A stretch of DNA of 64,000 nt from Pseudomonas cichorii (GCF_015471405.1 NZ_BLVZ01000010.1:209066-273065); one strand, 5' to 3'; numbered from the stretch's first letter, positions 47,055-56,802 are shown. The notes: a model not told the origin generated them from the sequence alone. Program-made: numbers and translations.

Positions 47055-47212
47055 TCCATGTCCGGATGACGATTCCATCCTTGCGGATGCGTAGGCAGCC
47101 CTGATTTTCAAAAATTAACTTGCGCGCCAAATATTTGCGCTATAAATTTACAGCCACTTAGTTAGCGCACAATATTTTTGCGAACAATCAAACCAGCCTG
47201 CGAGGTAATGCC

Positions 47213-47632
47213 ATGAACACTCTCTATACCGCTGTTGCAACTGCTACCGGTGGCCGTGACGGCCGTGCTGTTTCCAGCGACAAGATCCTCGACGTCAAAC
47301 TGTCGACCCCTAAAGAACTTGGTGGCGCAGGCGGTGAAGCCACCAACCCGGAGCAACTGTTTGCTGCCGGCTATTCGGCCTGCTTCATCGGCGCCCTGAA
47401 ATTCGTCGCTGGCCAGAGCAAGCGCAGCATTCCGGCAGACGCTTCGATCACTGCTCACGTTGGCATTGGTCAGATTCCAGGCGGCTTCGGTCTGGACATT
47501 GATCTGCACATCAGCCTGCCGGGCCTTGAACAAGCCGATGCCCAGCAACTGGTCGATGCCGCTCACCAGGTCTGCCCTTACTCCAACGCTACCCGCGGCA
47601 ATGTCGACGTACGTTTGCATGTAACCGTCTAA
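47213..47632 (+). CDS. ohr: Organic hydroperoxide resistance protein Ohr
   Basis: A 139-residue OsmC-fold peroxidase that reduces organic hydroperoxides with a lipoyl-linked partner. The reactive cysteines are C57 (GYSACFIGAL) and the one in HQVCPYSNATRGN. It is downstream of ohrR and 25 bp before the esterase copy 2 gene, with which it may be cotranscribed. Confidence 0.95.
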   Translation: MNTLYTAVATATGGRDGRAVSSDKILDVKLSTPKELGGAGGEATNPEQLFAAGYSACFIGALKFVAGQSKRSIPADASITAHVGIGQIPGGFGLDIDLHISLPGLEQADAQQLVDAAHQVCPYSNATRGNVDVRLHVTV

Positions 47633-47657
47633 ACCCGCCCAGGCACAGGAGTCGAAC

Positions 47658-48677
47658 ATGAAAACCTTCAGCAAAGTCTTGACCTGTACTCTTCTGGCCC
47701 TGTCCGTTGGCAGCGCCTTTGCAGCCGGCAGCACAGACATCGAGCACAACACTCAGGCCTTTCTGGATGCCTTGAACTCAGGTACCGGAAAGCCCATCGA
47801 GCAGTTGTCGCCCAAGGATGCCCGTGCGGTATTGGTCGGCGCTCAAGCCGGGGTCAAGCTGACGCTGCCCAAGGCCGAGGTCAGCGAGAAAACCATCAAG
47901 GTGGACGGTCAGTCCATCAGCCTGAACATCGTGCGACCTGCCGGTGTGAAGGGGACCTTGCCGGTATTCATGTTCTTCCACGGCGGCGGCTGGGTTCTGG
48001 GGGACTTCCCGACTCACGAACGCCTGGTTCGTGACCTGGTGGAGGGTTCCGGGGCAGTGGCGGTCTTCGTCAACTACACGCCATCACCGGAGGCGCATTA
48101 CCCGACGGCAATCAACCAGGCCTATGCCGCGACCAAGTGGGTCGCCGAGCATGGCAAGGAAATCAATGTCGATGGCAAGCGCCTGGCCGTAGCGGGTAAC
48201 AGTGTCGGCGGCAACATGGCGGCAGTGGTCGCCCTGATGGCCAAGGACAAGGGCACTCCGGCGCTCAGATATCAGGTGCTGCTATGGCCTGTCACGGATG
48301 CCAACTTCAATACCGGTTCCTATGACCAGTATGCCGAAGGGCACTTCCTGACTCGCAACATGATGAAGTGGTTCTGGGACAACTACACCACTGACGCGGC
48401 GCAACGTAACGAGATCTATGCCTCGCCACTGCGCGCCTCCATCGATCAGTTGAAAGGTCTGCCACCTGCGCTGGTACAGACAGCCAGTGCAGACGTCCTT
48501 CGCGACGAGGGTGAAGCCTATGCCCGCAAGCTGGATCAGGCTGGAGTGGCGGTCACGGCCGTACGTTACAACGGCATGATCCACGATTACGGCTTGCTCA
48601 ACGTGGTCAGTCAGGTACCCGCTGTTCGCTCCGCGATGCTGCAGGCTTCGCAAGAGCTGAAAGTACATCTGAAGTAA
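47658..48677 (+). CDS. Secreted alpha/beta-hydrolase (HSL-type esterase), copy 2
   Basis: A 339-residue paralogue of the esterase at 20100-21122. It has a signal peptide (MKTFSKVLTCTLLALSVGSAFA), FFHGGGWVLGDF, the serine in GNSVGG, the acid in ADVLRDEGEA and the histidine in GMIHDYG. The two proteins can be aligned end to end without gaps of note; this copy differs mainly at the N terminus. It is immediately downstream of ohr, so organic-peroxide control may extend to it. Confidence 0.9.
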   Translation: MKTFSKVLTCTLLALSVGSAFAAGSTDIEHNTQAFLDALNSGTGKPIEQLSPKDARAVLVGAQAGVKLTLPKAEVSEKTIKVDGQSISLNIVRPAGVKGTLPVFMFFHGGGWVLGDFPTHERLVRDLVEGSGAVAVFVNYTPSPEAHYPTAINQAYAATKWVAEHGKEINVDGKRLAVAGNSVGGNMAAVVALMAKDKGTPALRYQVLLWPVTDANFNTGSYDQYAEGHFLTRNMMKWFWDNYTTDAAQRNEIYASPLRASIDQLKGLPPALVQTASADVLRDEGEAYARKLDQAGVAVTAVRYNGMIHDYGLLNVVSQVPAVRSAMLQASQELKVHLK

Positions 48678-48690
48678 AACCGGCAGAAAC

Positions 48691-48718
48691 AAAAAACCCG
48701 CATCGCTGCGGGTTTTTT
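48691..48718 (+). terminator. Rho-independent terminator after the esterase
   Basis: CCCGCA-TCGC-TGCGGG with an A-run before it and six T residues after it. It also faces the converging efp gene. Confidence 0.9.
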
Positions 48719-48743
48719 GCGTATCGGGGTTACAAGACCATGC

Positions 48744-49313
48744 TTATTTGGCACGGCCTTTGTAGGAACCGCCGTCACGGGTGTCGATCTCGATCATGTC
48801 GCCGATTTCGATGAAGTCAGCAACGCTCAGCTCGGTACCGTTTTTCAGTTTGGCAGGCTTCATGACCTTGCCCGAAGTGTCGCCACGAGCGGAACCTTCG
48901 GTGTAGTCGATCTGACGCACGATGGTGGTCGGCAGCTCTACGGAAACCAGACGCTCTTCGAAGAACACAGCTTCGCAAACGTCGGTCATGCCTTCTTCGA
49001 CGAATGGCAGAACGGCTTCGATGTCTTCAGCGTTCAGCTCGTACATGGTGTAGTCAGTGGTGTCCATGAACGTGTAGGAGTCACCGCTGATGAAAGACAG
49101 AGTGGCTTCTTTACGATCCAGGATCACGTCGTCCAGCTTGTCGTCAGCGCTGTATACGGTTTCAGTCTTGTAACCGGTCAGCAGGTTCTTCAGCTTGGTC
49201 TTCATGATCGCGCTGTTACGACCGGACTTGGTGAACTCGGCCTTCTGGACCAGCCAAGGATCGTTGTCGATACGAATCACGGTGCCGGGTTTCAGCTCTT
49301 TACCAGTTTTCAT
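48744..49313 (-). CDS. efp: Elongation factor P
   Basis: A 189-residue EF-P that relieves ribosome stalling at proline runs. The loop residue that is modified is R32 (FTKSGRNSAI), the site rhamnosylated by EarP in Pseudomonas, instead of the lysine of enterobacteria. The start MKTGKELKPG is the family start; an upstream frame is not supported. earP lies directly upstream. Confidence 0.97.
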   Translation of the reverse strand: MKTGKELKPGTVIRIDNDPWLVQKAEFTKSGRNSAIMKTKLKNLLTGYKTETVYSADDKLDDVILDRKEATLSFISGDSYTFMDTTDYTMYELNAEDIEAVLPFVEEGMTDVCEAVFFEERLVSVELPTTIVRQIDYTEGSARGDTSGKVMKPAKLKNGTELSVADFIEIGDMIEIDTRDGGSYKGRAK

Positions 49314-49412
49314 TGCATATATCCGAATTTGGATTGAAATAGCCAAAGGCTCTGTACGAGAAATAGCCTGCGCAGGCACTTTTCGTACAGAGCCTGATAT
49401 CAAGGCCGCGTA

Positions 49413-50546
49413 TCATAGCGAATTTCGACAAAACTGTACTAGCGCCGCAGCAAGATCGGTTTGCGAGGCCTGTTCCAGACACCAGCGCTCGGCATGCTTT
49501 TCGAGTTCGGCCCAGTGAACGCCCAGCGCCAGCCAGCTTGCCCCAAGATCCCGGCCGGCACTCCAGGCCTGCCACAACTCATTCAGCGCTTGCCCGGCAG
49601 CAGGCGAAAGCCCGGCGAGGTAGAGCTCCAGAAAGGCATCGAGCTTGGGCAAATGGGCATCGCCTTCCTGCTGATAGATATGCCACAGCATCGGACGCCC
49701 CGCCCATTGGGCACGCACGAAAGAGTCCTCACCCCGCACGACATTGAAATCACAGCACCAGAGAAGCCGGTCATAGTCTTGCTGTCGGACGAATGGCAAC
49801 ACCTGAATGCAGAGGGCGCCACGTTGCTGCAAAGCTCCGGCCTGCAAGGCATCGGTCCCCAGCCAGCGCTGCACATCACCCAGCACACGACCTTCGGGCA
49901 CCAGCAAATGGGTGGGGCGTTCATCATTGGCCAGCAGATCCAGCCAACTGCCAATGCCGGGGTTTTCGTAGGCAAACACCGAAATCAGGCGAGCACCGGC
50001 ACACGGCTCGACACCCAACTGCTGCAGGAAATCTTGCTGTGCCGACTTGTCATGCTGAAAAGCCTGACGCTGCGCAATGAGCCCCTGCTCACGCAACAGA
50101 CCGCCGGTCGTCTCGCGAAAGCCGGGAAAGAAAAAGAACTTCTTCAAGCCGCTCGACTGCAACGAAGGCAGACCATGGCAGCCGGTGACCCATTCTTCAG
50201 CGCTCAGATAATCCAGGTTCAGCCACAAAGGCCTGGGCGAACGCTGCAACATCGAGTCGGTGTACACGGGTGGCAGGCGGCAGGCAAAAGCCTCGATCAC
50301 GACATCCGGCACCTGCGTATCCACCCAGGACTCGGGCCAGTGACAGACGCTCACGCCCTCCTGCCACTGCTGAGCCGCCTCGGCACTGGCCTGAGGATAC
50401 AGGCGCACAAACGCCGACAGATCGTCGATCCACAGGCGTACGCCTATCCCATGCTCGGCCACCAACTGGCGGGCCAGACGCCAGGTCACGCCGACGTCGC
50501 CATAGTTATCGACGACGCTGCAAAAAATGTCCCAAGAGGCTTTCAT
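49413..50546 (-). CDS. earP: EF-P arginine rhamnosyltransferase EarP
   Basis: A 377-residue GT-B glycosyltransferase that transfers rhamnose from dTDP-rhamnose to R32 of EF-P. DNYGDVGVTWRLARQL and FFFPGFRETTGGLLRE are family segments, and FNVVRGEDSFVRAQWAGRP is the dTDP-binding loop. The start MKASWDIFCSVVDN matches the family. It is 99 bp upstream of efp on the same strand and probably makes one operon with it. Confidence 0.95.
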   Translation of the reverse strand: MKASWDIFCSVVDNYGDVGVTWRLARQLVAEHGIGVRLWIDDLSAFVRLYPQASAEAAQQWQEGVSVCHWPESWVDTQVPDVVIEAFACRLPPVYTDSMLQRSPRPLWLNLDYLSAEEWVTGCHGLPSLQSSGLKKFFFFPGFRETTGGLLREQGLIAQRQAFQHDKSAQQDFLQQLGVEPCAGARLISVFAYENPGIGSWLDLLANDERPTHLLVPEGRVLGDVQRWLGTDALQAGALQQRGALCIQVLPFVRQQDYDRLLWCCDFNVVRGEDSFVRAQWAGRPMLWHIYQQEGDAHLPKLDAFLELYLAGLSPAAGQALNELWQAWSAGRDLGASWLALGVHWAELEKHAERWCLEQASQTDLAAALVQFCRNSL

Positions 50547-50661
50547 CCCGGCTCCCTGAGGCTGGATTGATAAAAACGCTGATTGTCCTTCAGAACAACA
50601 GGTTTCCACCAGCGTAAGGCATGGCACAATTGCCACTGTCGCCCACGTCTGGAGTCCAGCC

Positions 50662-51048
50662 ATGCCGTCCTACCCAAACCGTCGCGAACTGTATGTCTCC
50701 CTGAAGCTGATCCTCTGTATAGCACTAGGCATCTGGCTGGGAGCAATGGCGGTCGCGCTGACGGGCATGCTGTATTACAAGAATCTGCCACCGGCCCAGA
50801 TACAGGCGCTGGAAAAAGCCGCCGCTCAACTGCGGGCACCTGCTGCGCCGCCGGTCGAGCCGGAAAACACCATGTTCCAGAAATACGAGCAGAGCCTTCG
50901 GGAAAGCGAAGCCCGTCAGGCGCGTGAGCAGGCCCAGGAGCAACAGCAGAAAAACTTCAGTCGCTCGAAATGCGACTTCTGGATGCAGCAGGACCGCACG
51001 GCCCCCAGCGATAAAAGCCGGGCGGGTATCAATCAATACTGCGGATAG
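50662..51048 (+). CDS. Small single-span membrane protein, unknown function
   Basis: A 128-residue protein with one membrane segment (LKLILCIALGIWLGAMAVALTGML), then a Pro/Ala stretch and a Gln/Glu-rich helix (REQAQEQQQKN) ending in two cysteines (SKCDFWMQQ and QYCG). GGAG precedes the start. It is 3 bp ahead of the GreAB-like gene. I do not know its function. Confidence 0.7.
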   Translation: MPSYPNRRELYVSLKLILCIALGIWLGAMAVALTGMLYYKNLPPAQIQALEKAAAQLRAPAAPPVEPENTMFQKYEQSLRESEARQAREQAQEQQQKNFSRSKCDFWMQQDRTAPSDKSRAGINQYCG

Positions 51049-51051
51049 ACC

Positions 51052-51534
51052 ATGAACAAGGCAGACGTTCTACAACAGATTATCGACAGGCTGAAAATCG
51101 ATCTGGATATCGCTCTGCGTGCAGCGCAGACCGCTTATGAAACCGCGACCCACGAAGAAAACATCGCCGAGAACAAATATGACACGCTAGGGCTGGAAGC
51201 TTCCTACCTGGCAGCGGGTCAGGCTCGTCGTGTAGAAGAAATTCGTCAGTCGCTGGCGCTTTACCAGGGCTGGACCCTCAAGCCATTCGATGACGCGCGC
51301 GGCATTCAGACAGGTGATCTGGTCGCCCTTGAGGCCAGCAGCGATCAACCGCAATACCTGTTCATTGGCCCGGATGCGGCCGGGCTGAAGATCAATTCAG
51401 ACAATCAGCCGATTACTGTCATCACCGCACGCGCCCCTATGGGCCAGAATCTGCTGGGCAAATCTGAAGGCGATACTGTAGAAATCACCATCAATGGCAA
51501 CCGCCAATCCTTTGAAGTCACTCAAGCTCTGTGA
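51052..51534 (+). CDS. GreA/GreB-family transcription elongation factor-like protein
   Basis: A 160-residue protein. The N-terminal half is a helical hairpin (IIDRLKIDLDIALRAAQTAYETA) and the C-terminal half resembles the GreA/GreB FKBP-like domain (ITVITARAPMGQNLLGKSEGDTVEI). The hairpin lacks the two acidic residues at the tip as clearly as in GreA, so transcript-cleavage activity is not assured. It follows the small membrane protein after 3 bp. Confidence 0.7.
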   Translation: MNKADVLQQIIDRLKIDLDIALRAAQTAYETATHEENIAENKYDTLGLEASYLAAGQARRVEEIRQSLALYQGWTLKPFDDARGIQTGDLVALEASSDQPQYLFIGPDAAGLKINSDNQPITVITARAPMGQNLLGKSEGDTVEITINGNRQSFEVTQAL

Positions 51535-51644
51535 CACGCCCGTCATTTTCAGGGTTCCCGCACAGAGTTTTTGTGGGTAATGTAAACCGCTGTTAAACAG
51601 GGGCTACACCGCAGCAAGCAAGGACTCAATCAAGGAGATATTTC

Positions 51645-51851
51645 ATGACGAACGTCATCGCCTTTCCTGACGCCCATGAACGTGATCGCCTGAAGTCCAG
51701 CGAAGAACCGGCGTTAAGATACTTGAACAAGAAAGAGCGGCTGCTGATCGATCAACTGCGTTCGACCAGCCATGCAGGACGCCAGTATGTGTATGACTAT
51801 GCGAGCATCATGCACCTGTCAAAACCTCTGTACCCGGAGCCGGTGGATTAA
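51645..51851 (+). CDS. Small hypothetical protein, 68 residues
   Basis: MTNVIAFPDAHERDRL start with a near-consensus ribosome site (AAGGAGATATTTC before the ATG). It is soluble, charged and shows no motif I recognise. The good ribosome site supports it as real. Confidence 0.65.
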   Translation: MTNVIAFPDAHERDRLKSSEEPALRYLNKKERLLIDQLRSTSHAGRQYVYDYASIMHLSKPLYPEPVD

Positions 51852-52112
51852 AACACTAGCTCATCCATAGCACTGCCTGACTGAACGGGCAGTACGGCAA
51901 TCCGCAACTTGGGGCATTCACGCCCCAATGATGCATTCCTGTACCCGCGCTTTATAAACAGCCCTCCTCCCTCGCCACTGCCTTCGCGTACCTGCTGCGC
52001 TCGAACGGCGGCACGCCATCCTTTTTTGCGCTTTACATTGCTGCAACAATCAAATAAATATTATGAGCATAATTTTTCTGACAATCCCTGTTCCGCTCAG
52101 GAGTAAGGCGCC

Positions 52113-52652
52113 ATGCAAAACCTTTCGCGCGATGAAAAACTTGCTTTATGGCATGAGGAAGAAAGATACATGCGGGCGCGTCTGGGGCCGGTGGGTACTA
52201 CCAGCCTTGCTGAAGTGGCCGCACTGGAACCTGTCGATTTTCTGGAAGGCATCGGCCGGGGTGAATTCCCCTCCCCTCCGATTGGCGATCTGATGGACTT
52301 CATCCCGTTGCAGTGGCTGCCTGGCCTGTTCATTTTCCAAGGCACACCCGACAAGCGTCACTACAACCCGCTTGGAAGCGTGCATGGTGGATATGCCGCA
52401 ACATTGCTGGACTCATGCATGGGATGCGCTATCCATACCCAACTCAAGAAAGGCCAGGGCTACACAACCCTCGATCTGCGGATCAGCTATGTTCGAGCAC
52501 TGAGCGACAAGGTCGGACCGGTAAGGGCCGAAGGCAAAGTCATTCATCTTGGACGTTCGACGGCGCTGGCCGAAGGCCGTCTGTATGACGTGGATGATCG
52601 TTTGTACGCCACCGCCAGCACGACCTGCATGATTCTGGACATGAACCGGTAA
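52113..52652 (+). CDS. PaaI-type hotdog-fold thioesterase
   Basis: A 179-residue acyl-CoA thioesterase-like protein. The helix segment GSVHGGYAATLLDSCMGCA is the hotdog signature, with SYVRALS and ALAEGRLYD later. A long N-terminal extension (about 80 residues) precedes the fold. AGGAG is nine bases before the ATG. The substrate is unknown. Confidence 0.85.
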   Translation: MQNLSRDEKLALWHEEERYMRARLGPVGTTSLAEVAALEPVDFLEGIGRGEFPSPPIGDLMDFIPLQWLPGLFIFQGTPDKRHYNPLGSVHGGYAATLLDSCMGCAIHTQLKKGQGYTTLDLRISYVRALSDKVGPVRAEGKVIHLGRSTALAEGRLYDVDDRLYATASTTCMILDMNR

Positions 52653-52704
52653 GTTGGGCGTAGCGCAAGGATCTGGCAGGAAGGGAATCTGAAACCAGGT
52701 AAAC

Positions 52705-52736
52705 CTTCCACAGAGTCAGAGCAGACTCTGTGGAAG
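52705..52736. terminator. Convergent terminator hairpin
   Basis: A 13-bp perfect stem CTTCCACAGAGTC/GACTCTGTGGAAG with a 6-base loop, between the thioesterase and the transporter. Confidence 0.6.
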
Positions 52737-52745
52737 ATCAATGGC

Positions 52746-54023
52746 TTACTGCAACAGCGAATAAACCAGCGCGGTAATCGCCACGATGCCAGCCGTTACC
52801 ACGAAGATGTTGGAGAGCTTGCCAGCGTATTGACGCATGGCAGGAACCTTGTGGATGGCATACATCGGCATCAGGAACAGCAACGCCGAGATAATCGGAC
52901 CACCCAGGGTTTCAATCATGCCCAGGATGCTCGGATTGAGTGTCGCGACCAGCCAGCACACCAGCAGCATGAAACCGGCAGTCACTCGGTCCAGGGTACG
53001 AGGCGCAGGACGACGACCGGTTTTCACGATCAGACCTTTCAAGCCTTCGCTGGCACCGATGTAGTGACCCAGGAAGGACTTGGCGATGGCCACGAACGCA
53101 ATCAGCGGTGCGACAAAAGCGATGGTCGGGTTGCTGAAGTGGTTGGCCAGATACGAGAGGATCGAAATGTTCTGCGCCTTGGCTTCAGCCAGTTGTGCGG
53201 GCGACAGGGTCAGCACGCAACTGAACACGAAGAACAGCACCATCACCACCATCAAACCGTGGGCGCGGGCCAGAATCTGCGAACTGCGCACATCTGCGTT
53301 CTTGCCGTACAGGCGCTTCTGATCCACGGCAAAGGCTGAAATGATCGGCGTGTGGTTGAAGGAGAACACCATCACCGGAATCGCCAGCCACAGCGCCGGC
53401 AGGAACGCCGATGGCTCAGGCAAGGTGGTCGCGGTGCTCAGGATGCCGCCGGTCCAGTGCGGAATCAGGTACACCGACAGAAACACAAGCGCCACGATGA
53501 ACGGATACACCATCAGGCTCATGGCCTTGACGATCAGTCTCTCGCCACAACGCACGACAGACAGCAGGCCAAGAATCAGCAGAAAGGCAAGCAACGCCCG
53601 CGGCGGAGCCTGTACGTGCAACTGGTGTTCGAGAAAACTGGTGACCGTGTTGGTCAGCGCCACGCTATAGATCAGCAGGATCGGGAAGATCGCAAAGAAG
53701 TACAGCAGCGTGATCATTGCACCGGCGCTCTTGCCGAAATGTTGCTCGACCACTTCGGTGATGTCGGCCCCGTCACGTCCGGAAAGAACGAAGCGAGTCA
53801 GACCGCGGTGTGCATAAAACGTCATGGGAAAAGCCAGCAACGCCAGCGCCAGCAACGGCCAGAAACCACCGATACCTGCGTTGATCGGCAGAAACAGGGT
53901 GCCGGCACCGATAGCGGTACCGAACAGTCCCAGCATCCAGGTTGTATCGTGACGACTCCACGCGGCTATGCTCGCGGGTTCTGCATCCAGGCGTTCTACG
54001 ACGCCATTGGCCTGATCATTCAT
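52746..54023 (-). CDS. Amino-acid permease of the HAAAP/SdaC family
   Basis: A 425-residue secondary transporter with about 11 membrane spans. FGTAIGAGTLFLPINAG near the start and NHTPIISAFAVDQKRLYG in the middle are typical of SdaC/TdcC serine-threonine carriers. The start MNDQANGVVERLD follows 105 bp of unsupported frame. It probably imports serine or threonine by proton symport. Confidence 0.85.
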   Translation of the reverse strand: MNDQANGVVERLDAEPASIAAWSRHDTTWMLGLFGTAIGAGTLFLPINAGIGGFWPLLALALLAFPMTFYAHRGLTRFVLSGRDGADITEVVEQHFGKSAGAMITLLYFFAIFPILLIYSVALTNTVTSFLEHQLHVQAPPRALLAFLLILGLLSVVRCGERLIVKAMSLMVYPFIVALVFLSVYLIPHWTGGILSTATTLPEPSAFLPALWLAIPVMVFSFNHTPIISAFAVDQKRLYGKNADVRSSQILARAHGLMVVMVLFFVFSCVLTLSPAQLAEAKAQNISILSYLANHFSNPTIAFVAPLIAFVAIAKSFLGHYIGASEGLKGLIVKTGRRPAPRTLDRVTAGFMLLVCWLVATLNPSILGMIETLGGPIISALLFLMPMYAIHKVPAMRQYAGKLSNIFVVTAGIVAITALVYSLLQ

Positions 54024-54276
54024 CCGGTCTAGTCTCCGTGGCCGGTTATTCAAATCGGGTGGGACATATCGAAACTTGGCAGTCAAAGGTCCCACCCAAA
54101 ACAGGGGGCCGCGATTGTCAGGGATCACGGACAGAAATCAAAGAGTTATCAGACCGAAAGCCCGATCGTGAGGAGGAAATGAACGGGGATGTGCGAAGGC
54201 GTCCTGGCTTGTCCCGGATATCTGTTACAGGCCGGGTAAAGACAGAACATTCCCTACCCGACCTGACGATTGCGGA

Positions 54277-55767
54277 TTACATCCAGCCAAGCCACTTCCA
54301 GTACGTCATGCCGAATACCAGCATCAGTACATAACCAATGATGGTCATGGGAATACCGACCCTGGCGAACTGACGGGCATTGAAGGTTTCCGTCCCCAGG
54401 CAGACCATATTCTGCGGCGCATTGATCGGCAGGATAAAACCGTAGCTGACCGCAAACCCCAGCAACATGGTCATACCCAGCCGGTTGAAATCCCCTGGCA
54501 AGGTTTGCAGCACTGCAATCAGGATCGGCAATAACGCCGAGGTCAAGGCCGTGGCGCTGGCAAACCCCAGATGAATCAAGATCAGAAACGCGCCCAGAAT
54601 GGCGAAGATCCCCAGCGGCCCGACCTGATCGAGCCCGGTTCTGCTGACCACCTGGCCTCCCAGCCATTGACCGGCCTGGGTCGTCAGCAAAGCCGTCCCC
54701 AGACTGATACCGACACCGAACACGATCACTGTGCCCCAGGGAATACGTGACTGCACATCCTTCCAGGTCATGACACCCCAGCGCGGCAGAAGCAGAATCA
54801 CCAGGCCTGCATAAGTCGTGGAGGTCGTATCGAAACTGTGCAACTTGCCCTCGGTCGACCAGAACAGCAGCAACAGTACAGAGACACTCAATAAGCGCTT
54901 CTGCGCGCCGGTCATCGGGCCGATGTCAGCCAGCGATTGCGCAACCGCCTCCTTGCCGCCGGGAATGCTGTCGCTTTCCGGCGGCAAGAGCTTGAGGACC
55001 AGCAGAATCAGTACACCCGACATGATCAAGGCCCAGGGTGCGCCGGCGATCAGCCAGTCGATCCAGGAAACCCGCTGCCCGAGCATCTTGTCCATGAAAC
55101 CTGCCGTCAGCAGGTTCTGCGCGGCTGCCGTCTGGATACCGATGTTCCAGACGCTGGTGCCCTGGGCCACGATAATCATGATCGCCACCGCGATATTCGA
55201 GCGTTTGTCGACACCAAATGCCGCAATCACCCCCATCATGATGGGCACGACACAGGCACTGCGCGCCGTTGCGCTGGGCACCACAAGACTGAGCAGGATC
55301 GTCACGGCAATCGCGCCGATCATGATCCTGCGGGTGCTGGTGCCGATTCGCGACAAGGTCACCAGCGCGATACGCCGATCCAGCCCGGTATGGGTCATGG
55401 CGGCGGCAAGAAAGAGCGCACCTGTCACCAGCGCCAGTGCCGAATTGGAAAATCCGCTCAGGGCCATGGTGATCGCTGCGGACGATCCATAAACCACTGA
55501 CGGGTCTTGCAAGGTAGGAGCCGAGCCGACCAGGAACGCCATGAGCGAGGTGATCATGATTGCGCTGGCTTCGTAGGAAACGGCCTCGGTAATCCATACC
55601 ACTACGGCAAAAGCCAGAATCGCCAGCATCCGCTGACCGGCAACTGGCAAGCCTGCGGGCATGGGCAAGAACAACACCCCGATCATGGCCAGTACACCGA
55701 TCACCAGACCGACCGGAATCCTTACCTTGTCCGGCGGTGCTTCAGGCGTATCTACAGAGGCGTTCAT
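54277..55767 (-). CDS. SLC13/DASS-family anion symporter
   Basis: A 496-residue transporter with about 11-12 spans. VVWITEAVSYEASAIMITSL and the paired loops LVVPSATARSACVVPIMMG and LPINAPQNMVCLGTETF match the SLC13 substrate sites. Family members move dicarboxylates or sulfate with sodium; which one is not decided by the sequence. The ATG at 55767 has AGGA eight bases upstream. It is divergent from pvdS. Confidence 0.87.
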   Translation of the reverse strand: MNASVDTPEAPPDKVRIPVGLVIGVLAMIGVLFLPMPAGLPVAGQRMLAILAFAVVVWITEAVSYEASAIMITSLMAFLVGSAPTLQDPSVVYGSSAAITMALSGFSNSALALVTGALFLAAAMTHTGLDRRIALVTLSRIGTSTRRIMIGAIAVTILLSLVVPSATARSACVVPIMMGVIAAFGVDKRSNIAVAIMIIVAQGTSVWNIGIQTAAAQNLLTAGFMDKMLGQRVSWIDWLIAGAPWALIMSGVLILLVLKLLPPESDSIPGGKEAVAQSLADIGPMTGAQKRLLSVSVLLLLFWSTEGKLHSFDTTSTTYAGLVILLLPRWGVMTWKDVQSRIPWGTVIVFGVGISLGTALLTTQAGQWLGGQVVSRTGLDQVGPLGIFAILGAFLILIHLGFASATALTSALLPILIAVLQTLPGDFNRLGMTMLLGFAVSYGFILPINAPQNMVCLGTETFNARQFARVGIPMTIIGYVLMLVFGMTYWKWLGWM

Positions 55768-55943
55768 GCTGATTCCTGTATCCCATTCCATCGAAATTCA
55801 CGCCCGCAAAAACGGGCACTACGGTCCCGGCCATTCTGGGCCCGTGTCGGCTTCATGCCTTTGATATCAGTCAAGCCAGGATCAGATGCCCCATCCGTGA
55901 GGAAAGAGCCCCGGATATCTGAAATTAGTTACTAACTACAATT

Positions 55944-55962
55944 GACAATGATTATCATCCAC
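55944..55962 (+). promoter_or_regulatory. Fur box upstream of pvdS
   Basis: GACAATGATTATCATCCAC agrees with the Fur consensus at 14 of 19 positions, including the central core. It is about 70 bp before the pvdS start, as expected for iron repression of this gene. Confidence 0.75.
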
Positions 55963-56032
55963 ACTAATTTGTTGCGCGATATGTCGGGGCCTCCCTGCAA
56001 ACCTCTGCTGCCATTGCTGTCAGGTGATTTCC

Positions 56033-56578
56033 ATGCCGGAACGACTAACCACAAGTACGTGTGATACTCCTCTGCTACAGGCTTTCGTCGAAAACCGTAC
56101 GATCCTGGTCAAGGTCGCAACCCGTATCACCGGCTGCACGTCCCGTGGAGAAGATGTCGTGCAAGATGCTTTCTTCCGTCTGCAATCGGCCCCTGAAATC
56201 ACCTCGTCGATCAAGGCCCAGCTCAGCTACCTGTTTCAGATCGTGCGCAATCTGGCCATTGACCACTATCGCAAGCAGGCGCTTGAGCAGAAGTACTCCG
56301 GCAGCGAAGAAGAGGGGCTGAACGTGGTCGTGCATGGTGCATCCCCCGAAACCTCACACATCAACTTTGCAACGCTGGAGCACATTGCCGACGCATTGGC
56401 TGAGTTGCCCAGCCGCACTCGATACGCCTTCGAGATGTACCGCCTGCATGGTGTGCCGCAAAAAGAGATCGCCCGGGAACTGGGGGTGTCACCGACGCTG
56501 GTCAACTTCATGATTCGCGATGCGCTGGTCCATTGCCGCAAGGTTTCGCGCCAGGATGCGTCGTCCCCGTCCCCCTGA
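56033..56578 (+). CDS. pvdS: Extracytoplasmic-function sigma factor PvdS
   Basis: A 181-residue ECF sigma factor. DVVQDAFFRLQSAP, YLFQIVRNLAIDHYRK and FEMYRLHGVPQKEIARELGVS follow PvdS of P. aeruginosa closely. It directs the pyoverdine genes in iron-limited cells and is itself repressed by Fur. The ATG at 56033 has AGGTGA six bases upstream; a GTG lies three codons earlier. No other pyoverdine gene is in the window. Confidence 0.95.
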   Translation: MPERLTTSTCDTPLLQAFVENRTILVKVATRITGCTSRGEDVVQDAFFRLQSAPEITSSIKAQLSYLFQIVRNLAIDHYRKQALEQKYSGSEEEGLNVVVHGASPETSHINFATLEHIADALAELPSRTRYAFEMYRLHGVPQKEIARELGVSPTLVNFMIRDALVHCRKVSRQDASSPSP

Positions 56579-56802
56579 TCCCCCTCTGACGAGCGGTATC
56601 ATCCTTTCGTAGTATGCCGATCGGCAGGTTCTGCCTTGCGTAAAAACACGTAACATGAGCCCATCTTGAACTTGCATTGCCAAATGTGTCTAACACCCGG
56701 ATGCTGTAAATGCGATTTAAGAAATCATCGCTGCATCGATTAACCTATCCATGTGAAAATACGCAGTAACAATTTAAGAGCCATAGTCGGGAGGCTCATC
56801 AC

